Shown here piece by piece: positions 57,748 through 64,000 of a DNA stretch of 64,000 nucleotides (its first letter is position 1; the number at the start of each line of letters is the position of its first letter). The translations under genes and the position numbers were made by a program. The stretch lies in NCBI GenBank assembly GCA_905142475.1, contig LR990730.1, positions 3,410,001 to 3,474,000 on the forward strand, read 5' to 3'. The notes beneath the pieces were generated by a model that was given only the letters and a program-made list of their open reading frames with translations, did not search any database and had not been told where the DNA came from. This DNA is from Xanthomonas hydrangeae. GTDB taxonomy: Bacteria > Pseudomonadota > Gammaproteobacteria > Xanthomonadales > Xanthomonadaceae.

Positions 57748-57777
57748 AAAAAAACAGGCCGCTTTCGCGACCTGTTT
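57748..57777 (-). terminator. Intrinsic terminator downstream of the OmpA-like gene
   Basis: On the minus strand, AAACAGGTCGC pairs with GCGGCCTGTTT (plus-strand arms 57767-57777 and 57752-57762) with one G-T pair, and a run of seven T residues (plus-strand A tract 57748-57754) follows. It ends the transcript of the gene at 57831-58556. Confidence 0.85.
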
Positions 57778-57830
57778 CTTTTGACATAGCGGTTTCGTCA
57801 ATCGACTCGCCACGATCCACTGCGTCAAAC

Positions 57831-58556
57831 TCAACGCATACCCGTGTTGTTACCAGTGCCCTCGGAGCGCAGCGGAATCAAACGGATTTCCACGCGACGG
57901 TTCTGTGCGCGACCGGCATCGGTGTTGTTGTCGGCGATCGGGTAACGCTTGCCGGCACCCATCGTTTCCATGCGCTCGCGCTGCACGCCTTGCGCGGTCA
58001 GATATTGCGCAACTGCGCCGGCGCGTTCTTCGGACAGACGCTGGTTCACTGCATCGCTGCCGACGCTGTCGGTATGACCGACCACTTCCACCATGGTCTG
58101 GTTGTACTCACGCAACGTAGACGCCACACCATTGAGCGCGCTGTAGAACTGCGGCTTCAACGCCGACTTGCCGAAGTCGAAGGTGATGCCATCCGGCAGG
58201 TTCAAGGTGATGTTGTCGCCCTGGCGCTGCACTTCGATACCGGTGTTGGCGGTGCGCTCGCGCAGTGCGCGCTCCTGACGATCCTGGTACTGACCCACGG
58301 CCGCACCACTCAACGCGCCGATACCGGCGCCGACCATCGCGTGCTGACGGCGCTCGGTGGCGCTGTCGCCGGTGAGCAACCCTGCAGCGACACCAATGGC
58401 GGTGCCGATCAGCGCATTGCGGCCGGTGCGGTTCTGCTGTTGGGTCTGATCGCCGTATTGGTCGCGCTGCACATACGAGCCGCCGGTGGCGCAGGCGGAC
58501 AGCGCAATGGCGCCGGCCAGGGCGACGGCCAGACTCTTGGTAGCTGCTGGGGACAT
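57831..58556 (-). CDS. OmpA-family peptidoglycan-associated lipoprotein (YiaD-like)
   Basis: A 241-residue lipoprotein with lipobox ALSAC (Cys near 22). A Gly-rich segment follows (NALIGTAIGVAAGLLTGDSA, then VGAGIGALSGAAVGQYQ; glycine-zipper type), then a C-terminal OmpA-like peptidoglycan-binding domain (FDFGKSALKPQFYSALNG, VVGHTDSVGSDAVNQRLSEE, GAGKRYPIADNNTDAGRAQN, then RRVEIRL). The ATG at 58556 follows CAGGAGAA. It anchors the envelope to peptidoglycan. Monocistronic, with a terminator at 57748-57777. Confidence 0.93.
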   Translation of the reverse strand: MSPAATKSLAVALAGAIALSACATGGSYVQRDQYGDQTQQQNRTGRNALIGTAIGVAAGLLTGDSATERRQHAMVGAGIGALSGAAVGQYQDRQERALRERTANTGIEVQRQGDNITLNLPDGITFDFGKSALKPQFYSALNGVASTLREYNQTMVEVVGHTDSVGSDAVNQRLSEERAGAVAQYLTAQGVQRERMETMGAGKRYPIADNNTDAGRAQNRRVEIRLIPLRSEGTGNNTGMR

Positions 58557-58690
58557 GGTGTTCTCCTGTGGCCGGACCATCCGGCACTCAATCGTGTCGG
58601 CGAGGATAAACAGACCAACGCGACTGGCACATGATGAAAGCGGCCGCAGATTGCCTGCGACAGGTACTGCATTCAGGAAAACGTTTCCGG

Positions 58691-60109
58691 TTATCCCCGC
58701 GTCTTCGCATACGCCGCCAACGCCGCGTCGCGACCTTCGGCCAATCCGATAATTGGCGTGCGCGGGTACTCCGGCGCAAATCGCGCCAACGACAACGCAG
58801 ACAACCATGGTGCGAAGCGCTCCTTCACCGCAAGCTTGCCGAGCTCCGGCACCCAGCGCGTGATGTAAGCCGCCTGCGGATCGAATTTCTCCGCCTGCGT
58901 CACCGGATTGAACACGCGAAAATACGGCGCCGCATCGGCGCCGGTACCGGCCACCCACTGCCAGCCCAAGGTGTTGTTGGCCAGGTCCGCATCCACCAGC
59001 GTGTCCCAGAACCAGCGCGCCCCTTCGATCCAGTGGATGCGCAAATGCTTGCACAACAGACTCGCCACGATCATGCGCACACGGTTGTGCATCCAGCCGG
59101 TGTGCCAGAGCTGACGCATGCCGGCATCGACGATCGGAATGCCGGTACGGCCGCGCTGCCAGGCCTGCAATGCGACCGGGTCGACCTTGGCCCAATCGAA
59201 GCCTTCGAAGCGCGGATTGAGATTCTGGTTGGTGGTCTCCGGGAAGTGATGCAGCAGGTGATAGGCAAAATCGCGCCAGCCCAACTGGCGGACGTAACCA
59301 TCGATCTCTGCGCTGTTGCGCGCAGTGCGGTTGGCTTCCAGCGTGCTGACGATCCGCCATGGCGCGATCTCGCCGAAATGCAGATGCGGTGACAGCTGCG
59401 AGGTGCCGACCCGATCGGGCCGATCGCGGTTTTCGCGATAGCCCGACAGCGCGCCGTCGATGAAAATTTCCAGCATCTCGTGCGCACCAGCCTCACCAGG
59501 TTGCCAGTGCTCCCAGAAACCCTGATCCCACTCCAGTTTCGGCACTAATTCCAGCGTCTCAAGCGCGGCGCCTTTCAACGTCGCAGGCAGCGCCGGCAGG
59601 CTGCGTGGCGCAGCCACTGCAGCGGGCAACTGCAGTTGCGTGAGTGCGTTGCGCCAGTACGGAGTGAAGACCTTGTACGGGCCGCCCTGCTGGGTCGACA
59701 ACTGCCACGGCTCCATCAACAGCGCGGCATTGCAGCTCTGCACTTCGATGCCGTGCTCACGCAAGCTGCGCTTGATCTGCGCATCGCGCGGCTGGGTGGC
59801 CGGTTCGTACTTGCGGTTCCAATACACCGCAACCGCACCGGTCTGGGCGATCACCTCATCCAGCACCTGGGCGCTGTCGCCCGCGCGAATCACCAGGCCG
59901 CTACCGAGCGCGCGCAACGCTGCATCCAGTGCCGCCAGCGAGCGATGCCGCCAACTGCGCGAAGCGGCACCAGGCGTCCACTGGCCTTCCTCGTGCGGTG
60001 CATCGATATACAGCGGAATCGGGGCATGCCCGGCATCCAGCGCAGCGCGCAAGGCCGGGTTGTCCTGAAGGCGCAGATCGCGACGGAACCAGACGATGGC
60101 GTAGGACAT
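58691..60109 (-). CDS. phr: Deoxyribodipyrimidine photo-lyase (CPD photolyase)
   Basis: A 472-residue flavoprotein that splits cyclobutane pyrimidine dimers using light. The antenna-binding N-terminal domain opens with IVWFRRDLRLQDNPALRAAL. The FAD-binding domain carries TSQLSPHLHFGEIAPWRI, WHTGWMHNRVRMIVASLL and the block ANNTLGWQWVAGTGADAAPY with FRVFNP following. Folate-type class I photolyase is most likely. The start at 60109 (MSYAIVWFRR) is the family start although the frame remains open upstream. Confidence 0.96.
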   Translation of the reverse strand: MSYAIVWFRRDLRLQDNPALRAALDAGHAPIPLYIDAPHEEGQWTPGAASRSWRHRSLAALDAALRALGSGLVIRAGDSAQVLDEVIAQTGAVAVYWNRKYEPATQPRDAQIKRSLREHGIEVQSCNAALLMEPWQLSTQQGGPYKVFTPYWRNALTQLQLPAAVAAPRSLPALPATLKGAALETLELVPKLEWDQGFWEHWQPGEAGAHEMLEIFIDGALSGYRENRDRPDRVGTSQLSPHLHFGEIAPWRIVSTLEANRTARNSAEIDGYVRQLGWRDFAYHLLHHFPETTNQNLNPRFEGFDWAKVDPVALQAWQRGRTGIPIVDAGMRQLWHTGWMHNRVRMIVASLLCKHLRIHWIEGARWFWDTLVDADLANNTLGWQWVAGTGADAAPYFRVFNPVTQAEKFDPQAAYITRWVPELGKLAVKERFAPWLSALSLARFAPEYPRTPIIGLAEGRDAALAAYAKTRG

Positions 60110-60672
60110 ACGAACTCGGCAGCGACGATAAGGCTGCGCAGCATAAGCCAGCAGGTGCAACGATGGCGCGATGCAGAGGGAACACCCCTCGCCCGGCTGA
60201 GAGCAGCCAACAAACCCTCTCGAACGCTGTAGCGCGATGGCGGTAACGTGTTGGCCACGCTCGCCTTCGTTGACGAGTGAAGTGATGTCGGGAATGGCAG
60301 CCACATCGATCGGATCGAAAGGAGCCGATCAGACCGCACCGCATCGACCGGCCGCATGCACTGCTGGCAACCATGCACACCGACCGTCTCCACTGGTCCT
60401 TGCCCGCCCACCGTCGCGGGACCTTACGCGGCATGGATGCCGCGTAAGAGCTTACAAGGACGTACTTGCAGCGTGTCCCGCGATGGTGGGCGGGCAAGGG
60501 CCCTGCAGCCAAGCCACAGATCAACCGCCCCACACCTGATCTATCCCTGCTGTCTGACTACTCAAGACAACCGAGTTATCGAGTCATCGTGTCGTGTGAA
60601 TGCAGTCAAAAGCTGAGTCGGTCGAGGGCGCGATGGCCTCACCGCTCGCGGGACACGCCGTGAACCCGTCCC
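60110..60672. other. Intergenic region with repeat elements
   Basis: No gene is supported. It contains the structured repeat at 60372-60526 and the left half of a second element (60630-60672) that was split by the IS insertion. The remaining bases, 60110-60371 and 60527-60629, show no clear feature. Confidence 0.6.
60372..60526 (-). repeat. Palindromic structured element, reverse orientation (copy R3b)
   Basis: Nearly identical to 57566-57720 and of equal length, with the inverted arms starting CCTTGCCCGCCCACCG and the inner hairpin CTTACGCGGCAT/ATGCCGCGTAAG. The right arm has one change (GATGG for GACGG) that turns a pair into G-T. Confidence 0.88.
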
Positions 60673-60706
60673 TGAAGTGACCCCCAAAAGCTGGACAGTT
60701 GGGCGA

Positions 60707-61540
60707 TCAGGCGACCAGCTTGCTCTGCTCCCGGTACTTTACCGGACTCAGGCCCTTCAATTTGAGCTTGATCCGGTCTTCGTTGTAGTACCTGATGTAC
60801 TCCACCAGCCCGGCTTCCAGACTTTCGACGCTGTCAAAGCTGTTTAGATAAAAGAATTCGGACTTCAGCGTCCCGAAGAAGCTCTCCATGGCCGCATTGT
60901 CCAAGCAGTTGCCGCGTCGGGACATGCTTTGTTTCAGAGAGTGCTTTTCGAGTTGATGCCGGTAGTTCTCGTGCTGGTAGTGCCATCCCTGGTCAGAGTG
61001 GATCATCGGCCGAGCGTCGGGCGAAAGTTTTTTGATTGCCTGATCCAGCATCTGGCCCACCAGGTCGAATACCGGTCGGCGTTTCATCTGATAGGCCACG
61101 ATTTCGCCGTTGTACAGATCCATGATCGGTGAAAGATAGAGCTTCATGCCCTGCACCTTGAACTCGGTGACATCGGTCACCCACTTCTGGTTGGGCATCT
61201 GAGCTTCAAACTGGCGGCTCAGTTCGTTGGCTACGATGACATTGGCTGCGCCCTTGAATGCGCGATAGCGCTTGATGCGCACCCGCGATCGCAGCCCCAG
61301 TCCGGCCATCAGGCGCTGCACCCGCTTGTGGTTGATCCTCTCACCCTGATTGGCTAGTTCCAGTGCGATGCGGCGGTAGCCATAGCGCCCTTGGTTTTCA
61401 TCGTAAATCGCGCGGATGCGCTCACACAGGTCGATCTCACCTTCATCGGGACGGGCCAGGGCACGAATCTGGTAATAGAACGTGCTGCGCGATAGCTCGG
61501 CCGCCTTGAGCAAAAGCGGCAGTGCGTAGGTCTGCCTCAA
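60707..61540 (-). CDS. IS3-family transposase OrfB (DDE integrase core)
   Basis: The 277-residue catalytic part of the transposase. The HTH_21-type segment (YGYRRIALELANQGERINHK) is followed by an rve-type integrase core with DDE: Asp in WVTDVTEF, Asp in MIHSDQGWHYQ and Glu in NAAMESFFGTLK. The N-terminal codon is TTG at 61540, but the functional protein is probably an OrfAB fusion made by -1 frameshifting. Intact and full-length for IS150-type OrfB. Confidence 0.93.
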   Translation of the reverse strand: MRQTYALPLLLKAAELSRSTFYYQIRALARPDEGEIDLCERIRAIYDENQGRYGYRRIALELANQGERINHKRVQRLMAGLGLRSRVRIKRYRAFKGAANVIVANELSRQFEAQMPNQKWVTDVTEFKVQGMKLYLSPIMDLYNGEIVAYQMKRRPVFDLVGQMLDQAIKKLSPDARPMIHSDQGWHYQHENYRHQLEKHSLKQSMSRRGNCLDNAAMESFFGTLKSEFFYLNSFDSVESLEAGLVEYIRYYNEDRIKLKLKGLSPVKYREQSKLVA

Positions 61541-62046
61541 TCCGTGGACGGCTTGCGCTTTGCGCGCTGCGCCGCCTGCTCTTCCTGGATCAAGGCATCG
61601 AGTTTTTTTAAGTAGGCCGTCTCCGCACGCAGGTAGGCCACTTCCTTGAGCAGCTCATCGCGGCTCATGTCCTCGGCGGGCTTGGACGAGCGTTTTTTTT
61701 TCATCGGCTTCTGGGGCGGCGATAACGCTTGGGCGGCGCCGTCAGCATACAGCCGTTGCCAATGCGCTACCGCACCGGCGCTGCCTATCTGGAAGTAGGT
61801 CGTGGCCTCGCGCGCAGACATCCCCTCTTGGCGCATCTTTTCAAGAACTTCCAGCTTGAACGCAAGATCATAGGAGCGGGCCTTGCGGTGAAACCCGCGC
61901 CAACCGTGCAACTGATAGGTCGCTGCCCAACGCCTGACCGTGGAGAACTCCAGACCATGACGGCGAGCCACCGCCTTGACCGAGATGGAGGTCTTGCAGG
62001 CCTCCTTGGCGACCTGAAGTTTGAAGCGAGCGTCATATCTGTGCAT
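61537..62046 (-). CDS. IS3-family OrfA (HTH DNA-binding subunit)
   Basis: A 169-residue protein with two helix-turn-helix units (KLQVAKEACKTSISVKAVAR, then LEVLEKMRQEGMSAREATTY) and a C-terminal leucine-zipper-like region (DELLKEVAYLRAETAYLKKL). The ATG at 62046 follows GAGGA; a TTG at 62076 is possible. Near the end, an A7 run (plus-strand T7 at 61603-61609) reads A AAA AAA in the OrfA frame, a -1 slippage site leading into the orfB frame. A second A9 run lies at 61693-61701. Confidence 0.9.
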   Translation of the reverse strand: MHRYDARFKLQVAKEACKTSISVKAVARRHGLEFSTVRRWAATYQLHGWRGFHRKARSYDLAFKLEVLEKMRQEGMSAREATTYFQIGSAGAVAHWQRLYADGAAQALSPPQKPMKKKRSSKPAEDMSRDELLKEVAYLRAETAYLKKLDALIQEEQAAQRAKRKPSTD

Positions 62047-62260
62047 GAAATCCTCGGAGTTGGACGGAGTGTCCAACTTCCGGGGGTCACTTCACCCTGG
62101 GGGCTCGGTGGCGGCATCCATGCCGCCACACGGTCCCGCAAGCGGTAAGGCCATCGCGCCTGCCAACATTGTCGTGGACTGACGGGAACCACAAAGCCGG
62201 CCGCACCCGCCTTACAGTGAACGTGGTCGGTTCTGTCAGCGACACTAAACGCAGACCCGC

Positions 62261-63691
62261 TTACTCGAAACTGCCCACCGAATCGTGCGCCAGATTGTCG
62301 AAACGGGTGTATTCGCCGAAGAATTTGAGCTTGCACGAGCCGGTAGGACCACCGCGGTGCTTGCCGATGATGATCTCGGCCAGGCCCTTGTCCGGCGAGT
62401 TTTCCTTGTTGTAGTAATCGTCGCGGTAGATGAAGACGATCATGTCGGCGTCCTGCTCGATCGCGCCGGATTCGCGCAAGTCGGCCATCACCGGGCGCTT
62501 GTCGGTACGCGTTTCCAGCGAGCGATTGAGCTGCGACAGCGCGATCACCGGCACGTTGAGTTCCTTGGCCAGTCCCTTCAGACCACGCGAAATCTCCGAG
62601 ATTTCGGTCGCGCGGTTTTCGCTGTTGCCAGGCACCGACATCAACTGCAGGTAGTCGATGACGATCAGGCCCAGATCGTGCTCGCGCTTGAGCCGGCGGC
62701 ACTTGGAGCGCAGCACTTCCGGCGACACGCCTGGCGTGTCGTCGATGAAGATCTTGGTTTCCTTCAACATCTTGATCGCACCGGTCACGCGCGCCCAATC
62801 CTCGTCTTCCAGCGCACCGGTACGCAGGCGCTGCGCGTTGATGCGGCCATTGGACGAGATCAAGCGCATCGCCAGCTGCGAGGCGGACATTTCCATCGAA
62901 AACACCGCAACGCCTTTCTTGGATTTGATCGCAGCGTATTCGGCGATGTTCAGCGCCAGCGTGGTCTTGCCCATCGCAGGACGTGCGGCCAGGATGATCA
63001 GATCGGTCGGCTGCAGGCCGGCGGTCATCGCATCGAAATCGGTGTAGCCGGTCGGCAGGCCGGTGATGTTGCCGCCGTTTTCGAAACGGTTACGCAGCTC
63101 TTCGAAGGCATCTTTCAACGCGCCCGGCATCGCCACGAAGTCGGTGCGCCCGCGCGCGCCGGCCTCGGCGATCTTGAACACCGCTTTTTCCGCCGATGCC
63201 AGCAGCTCCACACTCTCGCGGCCTTCCGGCTGGAAGCCATCGTTGACGATGGTGGTGCCGACTTCGATCAACTGCCGCAGCACCGCCTTGTCGCGCACGA
63301 TTTCGGCATAGGCGGCGATGTTCGCCGCCGACGGCGTGGTGCTGGCCAGCTCGATCAGATACGCGCCATCGGCCACCTGCTCCAGCTTGCCTTGCGACTC
63401 GAACCATTCGCCCAGCGTCACCGCATCGAACGGGTGGTCCTTCTCGTTCAACTCGCGAATCGCGCGGTAGATCAGCCGGTGGTCGCGGCGGTAGAAATCG
63501 TTGTCGGTGAGCTGGTCGTTGACCCGGTCGAACGCCTCCGGCGCCAGCATCAACCCGCCAAGCACAGCCTGCTCGGCCTCGACCGAATGCGGCGGCACGC
63601 GCAGCTGGTCCAGCCGTGGCTCGGGACGATCGTAATCGTCGTCGTCGCGATCGCGATTGCGTTTGGAACGGAAACCAGGACGAGCGGACAT
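62261..63691 (-). CDS. dnaB: Replicative DNA helicase DnaB
   Basis: A 476-residue hexameric helicase at the replication fork. The N-terminal domain is marked by RVPPHSVEAEQAVLGGLMLA. The RecA-like helicase domain has Walker A AARPAMGKTTLALN, Walker B LIVIDYLQLM and the C-terminal block DLRESGAIEQDADMIVFIYR. The charged N-terminal extension (RNRDRDDDDYDRPEP) is longer than in E. coli. The ATG at 63691 is preferred over a TTG at 63697. The region between dnaB and the IS (62158-62260) shows nothing. Confidence 0.97.
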   Translation of the reverse strand: MSARPGFRSKRNRDRDDDDYDRPEPRLDQLRVPPHSVEAEQAVLGGLMLAPEAFDRVNDQLTDNDFYRRDHRLIYRAIRELNEKDHPFDAVTLGEWFESQGKLEQVADGAYLIELASTTPSAANIAAYAEIVRDKAVLRQLIEVGTTIVNDGFQPEGRESVELLASAEKAVFKIAEAGARGRTDFVAMPGALKDAFEELRNRFENGGNITGLPTGYTDFDAMTAGLQPTDLIILAARPAMGKTTLALNIAEYAAIKSKKGVAVFSMEMSASQLAMRLISSNGRINAQRLRTGALEDEDWARVTGAIKMLKETKIFIDDTPGVSPEVLRSKCRRLKREHDLGLIVIDYLQLMSVPGNSENRATEISEISRGLKGLAKELNVPVIALSQLNRSLETRTDKRPVMADLRESGAIEQDADMIVFIYRDDYYNKENSPDKGLAEIIIGKHRGGPTGSCKLKFFGEYTRFDNLAHDSVGSFE

Positions 63692-63768
63692 GGACAAACA
63701 GACCTGACGCTAGGGGGATGAGGGCAGGAAGCATAGTCATCGACGGCGTCGACGACCATGCACAACTC

Positions 63769-63777
63769 TGTGGATAA
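63769..63777 (-). promoter_or_regulatory. Consensus DnaA box upstream of dnaB
   Basis: TTATCCACA on the minus strand (plus-strand TGTGGATAA), 78 bases upstream of the dnaB start. It may allow DnaA to influence dnaB transcription. It is a single isolated box, so function is inference. Confidence 0.45.
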
Positions 63778-63910
63778 CCGGTGCACAGCCAGTGCATCGG
63801 ATGCTATGCGCCGCCTGTCGCAGCCGCCGCGACCCCTGCCCCACCTGCGTTTGCGCCGCATGACCAGTCCGCCTGGCGCAGTGCGTCAGGCGGACCACAT
63901 CAGCTGCAAC

Positions 63911-64000
63911 TCAGCGCTGGCGCTGTTCGATCAGGCCCAGGAAGGCGTCGACAAACCCCTGCAGGAACTTGCGGCTGTCGGCGTTGGCAATCTGATCGTC
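63911..64000 (-). CDS. C-terminal fragment of a gene running off the window
   Basis: The last 29 codons of a minus-strand gene are present, ending at the TGA at 63911-63913. The peptide (DDQIANADSRKFLQGFVDAF, then LGLIEQRQR) looks like the C-terminal helix of an NAD(P)H-dependent FMN reductase-type flavoprotein, but 29 residues cannot establish this. It is transcribed in the same direction as dnaB, 220 bases upstream of it. Confidence 0.55.
   Translation of the reverse strand, partial: DDQIANADSRKFLQGFVDAFLGLIEQRQR

Larger units (their letters stand above)
56988..57830. other. Repeat-rich intergenic region
   Basis: No gene is supported here. Contents in order: a hairpin CCCTTCTCCC/GGGAGAAGG (57019-57028 with 57032-57040), part of the CTCCC...GGGAG repeat commonly seen between Xanthomonas genes and possibly ending the lysR transcript; the palindromic element at 57140-57242; a related element in the opposite orientation at 57566-57720; and a terminator at 57748-57777. 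The stretch 57243-57565 shows no clear feature. Confidence 0.6.
60673..62094 (-). mobile_element. Complete IS3-family insertion sequence (IS150-like)
   Basis: A 1422-bp element with imperfect terminal inverted repeats: the left end TGAAGTGACCCCCAAAAGCT and the right end (reverse strand) TGAAGTGACCCCCGGAAGTT. Direct repeats CCC flank it (60670-60672, 62095-62097). It carries overlapping orfA and orfB on the minus strand with intact catalytic residues, so it may still be active. I do not assign an ISfinder name. Confidence 0.93.
60630..62157 (+). repeat. 103-bp palindromic element interrupted by the IS (copy R2)
   Basis: Left part 60630-60672 begins GCGATGGCCTCACCG; right part 62095-62157 ends CGGTAAGGCCATCGC. 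Removing the 1422-bp IS and one copy of CCC leaves exactly 103 bases that align without gaps to the element at 57140-57242. Confidence 0.85.

Noticed and set aside
57140-60526. CRISPR array suggested by repeated palindromic units
   Set aside because: Units are ~100-155 bp, in both orientations, irregularly spaced and without short unique spacers or cas genes.
62785-63697. Plus-strand open frame across dnaB (62285-63721)
   Set aside because: It mirrors dnaB on the other strand and shows no domain or initiation signal.

Overview
The window is chromosomal DNA of a Xanthomonas species (Gammaproteobacteria, Xanthomonadaceae). Support comes from the high GC content, a tmRNA of the xanthomonad type, Xanthomonas-type intergenic repeats, and housekeeping genes in a gammaproteobacterial order. 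I cannot name the species. All functions come from reading the translated sequence. No database search was run.

Region 1 (1-14.3 kb): a periplasmic FKBP isomerase, glutathione peroxidase, and a divergent operon with a GntR/YtrA-type repressor, ABC ATPase, permease and small exported proteins, controlled by an operator that overlaps its promoter. Then fumC, a CBS/DUF21 membrane protein, purB, an exported lipoprotein, a RoxA-like cupin hydroxylase with a long acidic tail, and a GNAT protein.

Region 2 (14.4-31.4 kb): the 2-oxoglutarate dehydrogenase genes sucA-sucB-lpd, a LOG hydrolase, YigZ, a lipid-type ABC exporter and a LysR regulator. Next comes a three-gene ABC-HlyD-TolC cluster whose ABC protein has lost every catalytic ATPase motif. 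tyrA and pdxY follow.

Region 3 (31.4-44.4 kb): the stress and quality-control block dnaJ-dnaK-grpE-hrcA, recN, fur, bamE, rnfH-ratA, smpB and ssrA. It keeps the enterobacterial neighbourhood grpE-recN-bamE-rnfH-ratA-smpB-ssrA. Two sigma32-type promoters precede grpE and dnaK. A lipase-subtilase fusion gene lies between smpB and ssrA.

Region 4 (44.4-57 kb): two diguanylate cyclases, small orphan genes, and an RND efflux operon (short coupled ORF, SDR, membrane fusion protein, RND pump, SDR, outer membrane factor) divergent from a LysR regulator.

Region 5 (57-64 kb): an OmpA-like lipoprotein, a photolyase and dnaB, separated by long palindromic repeats. One repeat copy is split by a complete IS3-family element with a CCC target duplication. 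The edge holds the C-terminus of an unidentified gene.
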